DNA of 64,000 bases from SABI01 sp028532915 (GCA_963677225.1 OY781923.1:1-64000), one strand, 5' to 3'. Positions 49,287 to 58,776 are shown, counted from the stretch's first letter. Numbers and translations are program-made. Notes: generated by a model not told the origin, from the letters alone.

Positions 49287-50552
49287 ATGAGAGTACTAGT
49301 TCTTGGTTCCGGAGCAAAAGATCATGCCATCACATGGCTGTTTTCACAAAGCCGATTGATTGACGGGCTTTATGTCGCAAAAGGGAATGTCGGAACAGGT
49401 GCGATTGCAGCAAACCTGGTGGATATCGATCCATCTTCTCCTGAGCAAGTATACGATGCCTGTCGAAAACACGGTATTTCATATGTTTTCGTCGGAACGG
49501 AAGCTCCTCTGTTCACCGGGGTCATCGACTACCTCAATGAGAGAGGCATCGATACATTCGGAGCTCCGAAATATGCTCTTCCTCTCGAAGGTGACCGTCA
49601 GTTCGCCCGAAGTTTCACAAGCAGACACAATATCCCCACCCCGGCAAACAAGATGTTCGAGGACGCCGAAAGCCTGTCTGCCTATCTGCACCGGCATGAA
49701 GGTGAGCGGTTCGTCCTTAAAAAGAATGCTCTCGCTCCCAGCAGAATCATGGTCAACTCGGCAGATCATGATACTCTCATGAATTTCGCCGAAGAGATCC
49801 TTGAAGAAGACACTCTGATTCTGGAACAGTCCCTTTCCGGACTGAATGTGACAATCACTGTATTCACTGACAACAACGGGTATATGATGCTGCCGATCTG
49901 CTCCGACTACACGAAAAGCGGTGAAGGTGACAAGGGTGCAGCGACCGGTGGTATGGGATCTATCTGCCCCGTTCCTATCAGTTCAAAAGAAAAAAAGGCT
50001 ATCACGGAACAGATCATCGAACCGACTCTCTACGGCATGAGAGTTGAACAGATAGCATATAAGGGAGTTCTTACTTTCAGTGTAATACTCACCGGCGATG
50101 GCCCGAAACTTGTCGATTACCACGTCAGATTCAATGACCCTGCGACTCAGGCTATCGTCCCACTGATCAAATCTGACATCATCGAGATTCTCCAGGCAAT
50201 GGCCAAAGACAGACTGAGCACATTTGCATTGGAAGTTTCCCATCACTCCTCGGTCGCTGTAGTCGTCGCTAGCAAAGGATATCCCGGTCATCCCGAAATC
50301 GGAAAGGAAGTGGCGCCTCTGCCTCTGATCATCTGCAATAATCTCCTTCTCAACAAACCGTTTATTTTCTATGGAGCGGTATGTGAGAACGAAGGCAAGG
50401 CTCTCACCAACGGAGGGAGAAACGTTACTGTTGTCGGTATCGGGAAGAACATCATCGAAGCCAACAAGCAGGCGTATGAATATATAGACCTAGTTCAGTT
50501 CGATGGAGCATGGTACCGGTCCGATATCGGAAACAAATTCTTCGACAACTAG
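49287..50552 (+). CDS. Divergent phosphoribosylamine-glycine ligase (PurD-like)
   Basis: 421 aa, the normal GARS length and domain order: LVLGSGAKDHAITWL, VFVGTEAPLFTGV, FGAPKYALPLEGDRQFAR, ATGGMGSICPVP and TNGGRNVTVVGIG. ATP-grasp catalytic positions differ: the family QDHKR is SDYTKS, EFN-RFGDPETQ is DYHVRFNDPATQ, GEE is GLN, and ADGLAAGKGV is KNALAPSRIMV. It may be a slow or repurposed ligase. No other purine genes are nearby. Upstream lie AAGGAG and a second GAAGG close to the ATG. Confidence 0.78.
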   Translation: MRVLVLGSGAKDHAITWLFSQSRLIDGLYVAKGNVGTGAIAANLVDIDPSSPEQVYDACRKHGISYVFVGTEAPLFTGVIDYLNERGIDTFGAPKYALPLEGDRQFARSFTSRHNIPTPANKMFEDAESLSAYLHRHEGERFVLKKNALAPSRIMVNSADHDTLMNFAEEILEEDTLILEQSLSGLNVTITVFTDNNGYMMLPICSDYTKSGEGDKGAATGGMGSICPVPISSKEKKAITEQIIEPTLYGMRVEQIAYKGVLTFSVILTGDGPKLVDYHVRFNDPATQAIVPLIKSDIIEILQAMAKDRLSTFALEVSHHSSVAVVVASKGYPGHPEIGKEVAPLPLIICNNLLLNKPFIFYGAVCENEGKALTNGGRNVTVVGIGKNIIEANKQAYEYIDLVQFDGAWYRSDIGNKFFDN

Positions 50553-52237
50553 AAGGAAAGTCCCATACCGACAGTAAGTTGAACATCAGTGTGATAGTTA
50601 CTTACACTTTCGGTAGCCTTCGTGTAATCCCATTTCTGAACAAATGAAACATTCGCCCACAGTGATGAATCGATGAAGGAAATCAGGTTCTCAATCGTAT
50701 ACTCTCCAGAAAGAGTAGCACTCAAGGTCTCTTCTACTACTTCTCCAGAAGGTGATGACTCGGTAATGTCATTCACAATACTGTTATCAGTAAAGAAATC
50801 AACTTCCCCGTGCCTCATGTAGAACAGCTGAAAAGCGATATTCCTGTCTTCCGGAAGACGATAGGCAACATCCAGCTGTATCACCTTGGCATCACCGCCG
50901 TACTCGTATCCGAGATAATCAAAATGGGTGACAAACGAAGTGCCGTTTCCGTGGTATCGTCTGATGGTGATAAAATCGACGAGCTCACGACGGTACATCG
51001 CAGGACTTGTCGATGCGAACTCTAATGAAGAGAAGAGAATCCCGCTGGAGATTTCCTTAGCATATTCGATCCCGAACAGGTAGGCTGATGCGTCAGCCTG
51101 AGAATCCCCTTCGTTCGGAGCTCTCGCCTGATCAAGAGCGAACTGCCCGTACAGATTGACTCCGGGAGAAACCATCACATCCAATTCCGCATGGGCTATC
51201 GCATTGAACATCGTTCTGCTGTTCAGATTATGATAGATATTCGCCGGATTGAAGTGACGCAGAGAGAACACATCATTCTGATACATCACATTCTCCGAGA
51301 GAGCGAAGGTGACTGAATCGATCGGTCGAAACTCCAGCCGGTGAGCCATGAACATCTTGAACTGTTCATCGGCACTGCTTCCTTCTCCGCTGTTGTAGTT
51401 GGTCTCGAAGAACATGTTCGTCCAGTCATACGAGAATTTATCACTGAAGGTGACAAACCGGAGATACTCCTGGTAATCATCATGATCTGAGATGACGAAG
51501 TTTCCAGAATGACCGTTGCCCCAGCGGATCTTGTCGCGAGAGAGAGAAAGGTTCCAGTTCGACGAACCGGTTGCTATCAGTGCCCTCTTCGGAGTCTGAA
51601 AATCAAGGTCCCAGGTGGCGCTCATCCAGTTGGTCAAAAATGCCTGATTGAAGATTGAAGAAAGCGTGGAGTATTTTCCACCGCCGCTTGAGGTTATGAT
51701 TCCTTCATCCTCGTCGATATAATATTGATCGAAAGAGTCCTCATCGGTGAATCTGTTTCTTCCGTACTGCAGATCGGAATAGATGTAAAGGAAATCGGAG
51801 AACGCCATATCCATTCGCAGAAGGATCATCGGCTTTCTTTCTGGAAACCCAAAAGTCCAATCAGCTTCGTTGGAAAACTCATCACCGTTCGAATGGGCAT
51901 ACAGCTCCCCGTAGACATCGGCGTTGAAGCCGAAATCGACAAGCTCATCATAATCATAGCGCAGAGGAGAATTCACTTCGGCCTCTATCCGGTCATAGAA
52001 AGCTTTCATCTCAAAGGAGAGAGAATTCACATCTATTCTAGAAAGGATCAAATCGGCCTCGGCAACACTCCATGGAGCCTTGTTCGAGGGCGTTCCATAG
52101 CCTGCAACCAGATAGAGTGCCTCAATATCCCCGTAGACGGAAGAATCGAGGGGAATCATCCTGACTTCATTCGAGGAATACAGAGAAAGAGAGACTGCCA
52201 TCATCAAGATGGCAGTGACTACAGATAGTTTTTTCAT
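50549..52237 (-). CDS. Wzi-like outer-membrane protein (paralogue 2)
   Basis: 562 aa. The signal peptide (MKKLSVVTAILMMAVSLSLY) is followed by a conserved start VRMIPLDSSVYGDIEALYLVAGYGTP in two parts, then APWSVAEADLILSRID, resembling the opening of Wzi/capsule-assembly barrel proteins. The rest is strand-rich (VQLTVGMGLSF at the end, a classic terminal aromatic). It shares its layout, 'W--GNSGNFVISDHD' and 'FMAHRLEFRPID' motifs with the preceding 596-aa protein, so the pair arose by duplication. The ATG at 52237 (AGGA at about 7 nt) is 7 bp after the paralogue's stop. A capsule role is uncertain in a spirochaete. Confidence 0.75.
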   Translation of the reverse strand: MKKLSVVTAILMMAVSLSLYSSNEVRMIPLDSSVYGDIEALYLVAGYGTPSNKAPWSVAEADLILSRIDVNSLSFEMKAFYDRIEAEVNSPLRYDYDELVDFGFNADVYGELYAHSNGDEFSNEADWTFGFPERKPMILLRMDMAFSDFLYIYSDLQYGRNRFTDEDSFDQYYIDEDEGIITSSGGGKYSTLSSIFNQAFLTNWMSATWDLDFQTPKRALIATGSSNWNLSLSRDKIRWGNGHSGNFVISDHDDYQEYLRFVTFSDKFSYDWTNMFFETNYNSGEGSSADEQFKMFMAHRLEFRPIDSVTFALSENVMYQNDVFSLRHFNPANIYHNLNSRTMFNAIAHAELDVMVSPGVNLYGQFALDQARAPNEGDSQADASAYLFGIEYAKEISSGILFSSLEFASTSPAMYRRELVDFITIRRYHGNGTSFVTHFDYLGYEYGGDAKVIQLDVAYRLPEDRNIAFQLFYMRHGEVDFFTDNSIVNDITESSPSGEVVEETLSATLSGEYTIENLISFIDSSLWANVSFVQKWDYTKATESVSNYHTDVQLTVGMGLSF

Positions 52238-52244
52238 ATATGTC

Positions 52245-54035
52245 CTACAGTTCATAACTGACACCGACTGTCAGTTGAATATCCTGCTGATCTGCATTCG
52301 TACTCACATTACCCGGATTCGTGATATTCACGAAATCAAGCTGAGCGAACACATCGAATCCAGGAACGATGGTATAGCCGCCCTGAACACCGATGACCAA
52401 TGTTGTCTCAACGCTGTCCCGGTCGCTGACATCATCGTCAAGATTATTGTCAGTCACATGCTCCGTAGTCGGGGTTGTCTGTTCTGAGGTTCCGTTACTG
52501 CCATCTTCTTTTTCCCACAAGGTCCACATATCGTGTGTACCGTGCATCATGTAAAAGACATTTGCCGTAGCATGCCATTTTCCGAACTCTTTGTAGCCGA
52601 CCTGTCCGTTCAGGACTATCGCATCTCCGCCGTATTCGTAACCGAGGAAGTTTTCATCATAGATTACGCCCTTTCTCATATATTCACGAACAGCTACCAC
52701 ATAGTTGATCCCATATTCTCCGGCGTCTTGAGAATAATTTCCATTGTCTCTTAGATATAGATAAGGGTCGGTCTTCGCCCACTCGAACGTACCATAAACA
52801 AACCCGTCCATCACAGGATAGTTTCCTTGAGCTCCGATCATATAGCCCATAGCCGTCGGCAACGCACCGCTTTCCCCTGCCACAGGTTCTCCGGGAAGGG
52901 CAAATTCATCGACGACAAGCTGACTGTAGATGTTGAGATGGTCAATTGGCGTTACATCAACCTCTAAAGACAATATCGAGTTCGCATTCGACCTGATGTA
53001 ATAATTATGGAAGATTGCTGTCGGGCTTAAGATACGAAGGTCAAGTGTATTGTCCTCTGATTGATACATAATCCCCTCGGTGAGTACCAGATTCACCTTT
53101 TGCTGTAAAAAACGCCATTCAAGACGATGTGCCATAAACATATTGAGACCATCTACACCCGTGGTCTGATTTGTTGAATAATCTACATATCCACCATAAT
53201 TATAGGCAGATGCTGGATCAGTGTAATACTCTTTTGGATGAGGGAAGAAACTTGTAAGGAAGGTATATTTAAAATTATCTTCATAAGCTGTCACTCTTCC
53301 CACATTATGATAATGGATATGATCTCCCAGGACGAAATTACCGCTCGTTCCCGGTCCCCAGGAAAGCTGCTCACGTCCCACCTGAACACTCCATCCATCC
53401 CCACCGAAGGCACCGAAAGCTCTGTAGGGCATACCGAAATCGAGATGATTAAATCCGGCACTACCGTCCGTCAAAGGATTAAGAAGAAAAACATTTGAAG
53501 TGAAGGCATTTGCTCCATAGAGACTCGTAATCGGCCCCACATCATTATCTGCATCTTCGTATTGGGCTGCTGTGACTGCCAGTGATGAATACCCGTAGAA
53601 ATGCTCACTCAAGGAAGTTTCAAGAACGATATCGAGGAGAGGAGCTCTGTCTTCATAGGTGTAGATCCAGTCGTCCGGCATCGTGAAATCTGTCGTGTTC
53701 GTATGATAATACCCTTCAAGATTGATATCGAGGCCGAAATCCACAGCCTTATCATCCATGTGAAGTGTCTCATAAATAAAATTGTATGTGATATCCTCAA
53801 CAGAATTCAATGAACTTTCATCTATCCTATCGAGCATAAGAAGAAGTTCATTCTCACTCCAGGGACCTGTTGTAGAAGGAAGTGCAAGTCCTTCGCTGAT
53901 ATAAAGCTGAGTCAGTGCCTCATATACCGGGCTGTCGATGGAATAGATCTTCTGTTCATTGTTTACATTCTGTGCAAACGCGAATGTCGCGATACAAACT
54001 GCAAGAATAACAGCTGCAATCACTCGTTTTCTCAT
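52245..54035 (-). CDS. Wzi-like outer-membrane protein (paralogue 1)
   Basis: 596 aa. The signal peptide (MRKRVIAAVILAVCIATFAFA) is followed by IYSIDSPVYEALTQLYISEGLALP and GPWSENELLLMLDRID, as in its neighbour. Later blocks WGPGTSGNFVLGDHIHYHN and FMAHRLEWRFLQQKV also match. It ends in the aromatic strand QLTVGVSYEL. Predicted large beta-barrel in the outer membrane. An acidic Thr/Glu insert (about 520-545) may be a surface loop. The ATG at 54035 has GGAGG at 5 nt. Direct repeats upstream suggest specific regulation. Confidence 0.75.
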   Translation of the reverse strand: MRKRVIAAVILAVCIATFAFAQNVNNEQKIYSIDSPVYEALTQLYISEGLALPSTTGPWSENELLLMLDRIDESSLNSVEDITYNFIYETLHMDDKAVDFGLDINLEGYYHTNTTDFTMPDDWIYTYEDRAPLLDIVLETSLSEHFYGYSSLAVTAAQYEDADNDVGPITSLYGANAFTSNVFLLNPLTDGSAGFNHLDFGMPYRAFGAFGGDGWSVQVGREQLSWGPGTSGNFVLGDHIHYHNVGRVTAYEDNFKYTFLTSFFPHPKEYYTDPASAYNYGGYVDYSTNQTTGVDGLNMFMAHRLEWRFLQQKVNLVLTEGIMYQSEDNTLDLRILSPTAIFHNYYIRSNANSILSLEVDVTPIDHLNIYSQLVVDEFALPGEPVAGESGALPTAMGYMIGAQGNYPVMDGFVYGTFEWAKTDPYLYLRDNGNYSQDAGEYGINYVVAVREYMRKGVIYDENFLGYEYGGDAIVLNGQVGYKEFGKWHATANVFYMMHGTHDMWTLWEKEDGSNGTSEQTTPTTEHVTDNNLDDDVSDRDSVETTLVIGVQGGYTIVPGFDVFAQLDFVNITNPGNVSTNADQQDIQLTVGVSYEL

Positions 54036-54065
54036 AGTGGCCTCCAGATGAAATATACTATGACA

Positions 54066-54102
54066 GTTTACCATCTCTTGCCCCTGTTTACCATAGTTAA
54101 CC
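54066..54102. promoter_or_regulatory. Phased GTTTACC direct repeats upstream of the Wzi-like pair
   Basis: GTTTACCAT occurs at 54066-54074 and 54086-54094, exactly 20 bp apart, with a third imperfect copy GTTAACC at 54096-54102, 10 bp on. Spacing by whole helical turns puts all copies on one DNA face, as for cooperatively bound regulators. They lie 30-65 bp before the start codon at 54035. Confidence 0.45.
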
Positions 54103-54161
54103 TATATTATCTTGTGATAACCATCACACAAAAAAGTTTATCAGGTGTAAAGATTTTCAAA

Positions 54162-54206
54162 GAAAAAATAATGCCGCGGTGGCAGCCTCTGCATTGCCCG
54201 CAGCAT
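54162..54206 (-). terminator. Terminator of the grpE-dnaK-dnaJ-rlmB operon
   Basis: In minus-strand RNA, AUGCUGCGG (complement of 54198-54206) pairs with CCGCGGCAU (complement of 54171-54179), with a further GCA/UGC pairing inside, then UUAUUUUUUC follows. It lies about 60 bp after the rlmB stop. Confidence 0.85.
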
Positions 54207-54267
54207 CATGACTTTTCTGTATATTTGTGTAAATAACGAACAGCGGAGGAAATAGTCCCGCATCTCT

Positions 54268-55023
54268 TTAAGATCGTACTTTTAACTGCCTGCTTCTTTC
54301 ATATAGAAGAATCCCGGTAGCGACCGATACATTCAATGAATCGATATGACCTTCTGTCGGGATAGACACGATATGGTCACACCGCTTTTCTACCAGCTGG
54401 CTCAGGCCGCTTCCTTCGGACCCCATGACGATAGCGGTACGATGAGGAAATTTCACGTTGTGAAGCGCTTCACCATCCATATCGGCACCATATACCCAGA
54501 ATCCGTTTGACTGAAGTACTTCTATCTCTCTTACGATGTTGGCTACAGATGCGGTCGGAACATACGATGCCGCTCCGCTGCTGATGCGTTCCACTGTCGA
54601 GTTCGCCTGTGCACTTCTGCGTGTAGGAACTATCACCAGAGAAACAGAAAACTGATCGGCACTTCTCATGATCGCTCCCAGGTTGTTCACGTCCGTGATT
54701 CCGTCAAGAATCAGAACAGTGGCACTCTGGTCATCTTTCAGATTGCCGAGAAACTCCTTCACGCTCATCTCGTTCTTCTTCAGAGGTGATGAGGAAGAGC
54801 TTTTCAGCTGAAGCAGGACACCCCGATGGTCCGTTCGGGGAACCATCTTGTCCATTTCCGCCTTTGCGATCTTTTTAACAGTGATCTTCGGATTCGTCCG
54901 CCCCATCGATTCGAGGCGGGTATTCCTTTTTTCCATATTTCTGCAGATATAAAGAACACCACGTTCACTGGTGTTCTTCAAAGCTTCTTCAATCGCATGA
55001 AATCCTATAATAAAATCGGCCAT
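54268..55023 (-). CDS. rlmB: 23S rRNA 2'-O-methyltransferase, RlmB/TrmH family
   Basis: 251 aa SPOUT enzyme. An N-terminal substrate-binding domain (IIGFHAIEEAL, TDHRGVLLQL) precedes the knotted catalytic domain: LDGITDVNNLGAIMRSADQF, AIVMGSEGSGLS, and SLNVSVATGILLYE. It methylates a ribose in 23S rRNA (G2251 in E. coli) or a related target; family members are not separable by eye. It lies 19 bp after dnaJ and is probably part of the chaperone operon. Confidence 0.9.
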   Translation of the reverse strand: MADFIIGFHAIEEALKNTSERGVLYICRNMEKRNTRLESMGRTNPKITVKKIAKAEMDKMVPRTDHRGVLLQLKSSSSSPLKKNEMSVKEFLGNLKDDQSATVLILDGITDVNNLGAIMRSADQFSVSLVIVPTRRSAQANSTVERISSGAASYVPTASVANIVREIEVLQSNGFWVYGADMDGEALHNVKFPHRTAIVMGSEGSGLSQLVEKRCDHIVSIPTEGHIDSLNVSVATGILLYERSRQLKVRS

Positions 55024-55042
55024 ATTCGTTTCTTTCCTTTAC

Positions 55043-56161
55043 TTAATCATTGAAAGGAACTGGTGTAGGCCTTTCATTCTCACCCAACACTTCAGCGAGC
55101 TGTCCCATAAGTTTCTTCGCCTCCCGGTTGAGTCGTTTCGGTGTCTCGACGATCAGTTTGATATACTGGTCCCCTCTCTGGTTCGAAGAACTTCTCAGAT
55201 GCGGAACTCCTTTACCTCTGAGACGAAGGACCTTTCCGTTCTGTGTGCCTGCCGGAATCGCAACTTTAACTTTCACATCATCAATGGTCAGTACTTCGAT
55301 CGTAGCGCCCAAAGCAGCCTGAGTGAATGATATCGGGATCTGACAGTACAGATCGTTTCCCGACCTCTCAAAATAGGAATGAGGGCGTACATTCACATAG
55401 ACGAACAGATCGCCTGATGGACCGCCGTTCGGACCGGCATCTCCCATACCGGAAAGCGATATCCTGTTTCCTGTATCGACTCCTGCAGGGATTGTTACTT
55501 TGACTTTCTGCTGCTTTCGTTTCAATCCTGTCCCATGACAGTCATCACAGGGGTTCTCTATCACATAGCCCTCGCCGTTACATGTGGGACAGGTCGATGC
55601 GATCGAGAAGAAGCCCGAATTCCTTCTTACCTGCCCGACACCATTACACGTCGGACAGACCTTTCTTCCCGATCCGCTTTTCACACCGGAACCGGAACAT
55701 GTCGAACAGTGAACATGATGGGCGAACGAGATCTCGACCTTCGTACCGAAGACAGCATCCTTGAAATCGATCTCTACATCATATCTGAGAGAAGAACCCG
55801 CAGAGGGGCCCCTTCTTCCCTGTTGAGACCGCTGGCCGCCACCGAAGAAAGAGCCGAAGATATCTCCCAGCCCTCCTCCGCCGAACAGGTCGCTGAAATC
55901 TCTGTAGACATTTGAATAGTCCTGAGCTCCCGCGCCATCAAGGCCTGCAAAACCGTACTGGTCATAGGCCTGACGCTTCTGTTCGTTGCTCAACACTTCA
56001 TATGCTTCACTTGCTTCCTTAAACCTTTCCTCAGCGGCACTGTCACCCGGATTCTTATCCGGGTGATTCGCTACAGCCAGTTTACGATACGCTTTTTTTA
56101 TTTCGTCCATCGAGGCCCCTTTTGAGACCCCGAGAACTTCGTAATAATCCCGTTTAGCCAC
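55043..56161 (-). CDS. dnaJ: Chaperone DnaJ
   Basis: 372 aa, type I J protein. J domain with HPD (VANHPDKNPG), Gly/Phe-rich linker (DLFGGGGLGDIFGSFFGGG), four zinc-finger repeats (CSTCSGSG, CPTCNGVG, CPTCNGEG, CDDCHGTG) and the C-terminal substrate-binding region. It delivers unfolded proteins to DnaK and stimulates its ATPase. It lies 28 bp after dnaK. Confidence 0.96.
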   Translation of the reverse strand: MAKRDYYEVLGVSKGASMDEIKKAYRKLAVANHPDKNPGDSAAEERFKEASEAYEVLSNEQKRQAYDQYGFAGLDGAGAQDYSNVYRDFSDLFGGGGLGDIFGSFFGGGQRSQQGRRGPSAGSSLRYDVEIDFKDAVFGTKVEISFAHHVHCSTCSGSGVKSGSGRKVCPTCNGVGQVRRNSGFFSIASTCPTCNGEGYVIENPCDDCHGTGLKRKQQKVKVTIPAGVDTGNRISLSGMGDAGPNGGPSGDLFVYVNVRPHSYFERSGNDLYCQIPISFTQAALGATIEVLTIDDVKVKVAIPAGTQNGKVLRLRGKGVPHLRSSSNQRGDQYIKLIVETPKRLNREAKKLMGQLAEVLGENERPTPVPFND

Positions 56162-56189
56162 GGTGCAACACTTCCTTACTCAAAGATTA

Positions 56190-58106
56190 TCAGTCAACGA
56201 CTTCGTAGTCTGCGTCTTCGACATTATCATCTTTCTTTTCTGATGAACCTGCCTGGTCTGCCTGAGGCTCTCCCTGAGGAGCGGCTTCACCCTGCTGACT
56301 TGCGTTCGCTTTGTACATCTCTTCAGCCAGCTTGTAGGCAGCCTGCTGCAGAGCTTCAGTTTTAGCTTTCATCTCATCAACATTGTCCGAAGAGATGGCA
56401 CTCTTCAATGCTTCCAGAGCTTCTTCTATCTTGGACTTGTCGTCTGCACTGATCTTATCACCATATTCTTTCAGAGACTTCTCGGTAGAGTAGAGAAGAT
56501 TGTCAGCCTCATTTCTCACTTCAATCTTTTCTCTCTCTTTCTTGTCTTCTTCAGCATGCATCTCGGCATCTTTCACCATCTTCTCGATATCTGCTTCAGA
56601 TATTCCCGATGAAGATTCGATTCTGATCTTCTGCTCTTTCCCTGTCCCAAGGTCTTTGGCACTTACATGCACGATACCGTTAGCATCGATATCGAAGGCG
56701 ACTTCGATCTGAGGTACACCGCGTGGAGCCGCAGGAATACCGATCAGATCAAATTTTCCGAGCGTCCTGTTCTGGCTCGCCATTTCTCTCTCACCCTGAA
56801 GAACATGAATCGAGACAGCTGTCTGGTTGTCGGCCGCAGTTGAGAATATCTGGCTCTTGCGGGTAGGGATCGTCGTGTTTCTTTCGATCAGCTTGGTCGA
56901 AATACCACCGAGAGTCTCGATACCCAATGAGAGCGGTGTAACATCGAGAAGAAGAACATCTTTGACATCTCCACCTAATATACCACCCTGGATAGCGGCA
57001 CCCATGGCAACTACTTCATCAGGGTTCACACCTCTGTGAGGCTCTTTCTGGAAGATCTCTTTGACGATCGCACCGACTGCGGGAATTCTTGTACTTCCGC
57101 CGACGAGGATGACTTCATCGATATCGGAAGGGGAGAGACCTGCATCCTTCAGCGCATTCATACAGGGCTTTCTGCTTCTTTCGACAAGGTCTGAAACCAT
57201 CTGCTCGAACTTTGCACGGGTCAGATTGACCTGAAGGTGTTTAGGTCCCGAAGCATCGGCAGTGATGTAAGGGAGATTGATCGAAGTGTCTTTGGTGCTT
57301 GAAAGTTCGATCTTAGCCTTCTCTGCAGCTTCCTTCAATCTCTGGAGGGCCATCTTATCCTTTGAGAGATCAATACCTGATTCCTGTTTGAAAGTCTCAA
57401 CAAGCCAATCCATGATCTTCTGGTCAAAATCATCACCGCCGAGGTGAGTATCACCGTTGGTGGATTTTACTTCGAAGACACCGTCGCCGAGTTCGAGAAT
57501 CGAAATATCGAAGGTACCTCCACCGAGGTCGTAGACTGCGATCTTCTCTTCTTTCGTAGTATCTTTCCCGAGTCCGTAGGCCAAAGCGGCAGCGGTCGGT
57601 TCATTGACGATTCTTTTCACATCCAGACCTGCGATCTTACCGGCATCTTTGGTGGCCTGTCTCTGAGCATCGTTGAAGTATGCAGGAACCGTTACGACAG
57701 CTTCCAGAACACTCTCACCAAGATAGTCCTCTGCGGTCTGTTTCATTTTCTGAAGGATTGCAGCCGAAATCTCTTGAGGTGAGTATTCTTTATCTCTGAT
57801 CGACACTCTGATATCATCAGAAGGACCGGCTTTCACTTTATATGATACTTTTCCGATTTCTGAAGGAACCTCGGTAAAACGACGGCCCATGAATCTCTTT
57901 ATTGAAGAAACAGTGTTCTCTGCGTTTGTTACAATCTGGTTCTTGGCAGGCTGTCCCACCAGGCGTTCACCTTTGGCAGTGAAGCCGACGATTGAAGGGG
58001 TTGTTCTCTGTCCCTCCGCGTTCTGGATTACAACAGCATCTCCGTTTTCCATCACAGAAACACAAGAGTTTGTTGTCCCCAAGTCAATTCCGATTATTCT
58101 ACCCAT
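56190..58106 (-). CDS. dnaK: Chaperone DnaK (Hsp70)
   Basis: 638 aa. ATPase domain with GIDLGTTNSCVSVM, VPAYFNDAQRQATKDAG, AVYDLGGGTFDISIL and VGGSTRIPAV; substrate-binding domain with DVTPLSLGIETLGG; acidic C-terminus DNVEDADYEVVD. AGGAG 7 nt before the ATG at 58106 supports the start. It refolds proteins with DnaJ and the GrpE exchange factor encoded around it. Confidence 0.97.
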   Translation of the reverse strand: MGRIIGIDLGTTNSCVSVMENGDAVVIQNAEGQRTTPSIVGFTAKGERLVGQPAKNQIVTNAENTVSSIKRFMGRRFTEVPSEIGKVSYKVKAGPSDDIRVSIRDKEYSPQEISAAILQKMKQTAEDYLGESVLEAVVTVPAYFNDAQRQATKDAGKIAGLDVKRIVNEPTAAALAYGLGKDTTKEEKIAVYDLGGGTFDISILELGDGVFEVKSTNGDTHLGGDDFDQKIMDWLVETFKQESGIDLSKDKMALQRLKEAAEKAKIELSSTKDTSINLPYITADASGPKHLQVNLTRAKFEQMVSDLVERSRKPCMNALKDAGLSPSDIDEVILVGGSTRIPAVGAIVKEIFQKEPHRGVNPDEVVAMGAAIQGGILGGDVKDVLLLDVTPLSLGIETLGGISTKLIERNTTIPTRKSQIFSTAADNQTAVSIHVLQGEREMASQNRTLGKFDLIGIPAAPRGVPQIEVAFDIDANGIVHVSAKDLGTGKEQKIRIESSSGISEADIEKMVKDAEMHAEEDKKEREKIEVRNEADNLLYSTEKSLKEYGDKISADDKSKIEEALEALKSAISSDNVDEMKAKTEALQQAAYKLAEEMYKANASQQGEAAPQGEPQADQAGSSEKKDDNVEDADYEVVD

Positions 58107-58170
58107 AATAGTTCTCCTAATTTTATTCAATATACTGTTGTATAGTCACTTACGTCGCATCGCCGTCAGC

Positions 58171-58776
58171 TTATGAAGGTTTGCCTACTTTCACTTTAGC
58201 ATGGCGTAACACCTTAGAATGAAGATAATAACCCTTTTGCAATTCGGCAAGGACTATCTCCGATTCATACTGATCCCCGGTCTCCATCATAAGAGCCTCA
58301 TGCTCATGAGGACTGAACTCTTTTCCGACAATATCTTCCATCGGTTTGAGACCCCAGTTCCGGTCAAGAACATCCAGAAGCTGCTGCCGTATCATCCTGA
58401 TACCGTCTGCATGACCTGCAGTATCCTGAGTACCGGAAGCCTCAAGGGCACGATCGAAATCATCTATGATCGGGATTAGATCACTGATGAGACGCTCGTT
58501 CGCATATTGAACCGCACTCTCTTTTTCCCTGATCAACCGCTTCCGATAATTATCCATATCGGCAGTCTTGCGGAGGAAGGTCTCTTTCTCTTCATTGAGA
58601 GCTCTCTTCAGCTCTTCCACATCTGCTTCCAGTTCTGCAATACGAATCTCCTGCGGTGAAGGGGTTGTCTCTTCAGGCTGGTCCTGAATCTGTTCAACGG
58701 TTTCACCGGTCTGTTCGACAACCTCTTCGACCGTCTTCTCTTCTACTTTCTCTTCTTTCTTCTCTTTCTTACTCAT
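58171..58776 (-). CDS. grpE: Nucleotide exchange factor GrpE
   Basis: 201 aa. An acidic/lysine-rich tail (EEKVEEKTVEEVVEQTGETV) and coiled coil precede the head with LIPIIDDFDRALEA, FSPHEHEALM and LQKGYYLHSKVLRHAKVKV. It releases ADP from DnaK. The ATG at 58776 has an AGG upstream; an in-frame ATG five codons earlier is less well placed. First gene of the chaperone operon. No hrcA gene and no CIRCE element (TTAGCACTC-N9-GAGTGCTAA) is seen upstream, so heat control must be different or distant. Confidence 0.95.
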   Translation of the reverse strand: MSKKEKKEEKVEEKTVEEVVEQTGETVEQIQDQPEETTPSPQEIRIAELEADVEELKRALNEEKETFLRKTADMDNYRKRLIREKESAVQYANERLISDLIPIIDDFDRALEASGTQDTAGHADGIRMIRQQLLDVLDRNWGLKPMEDIVGKEFSPHEHEALMMETGDQYESEIVLAELQKGYYLHSKVLRHAKVKVGKPS

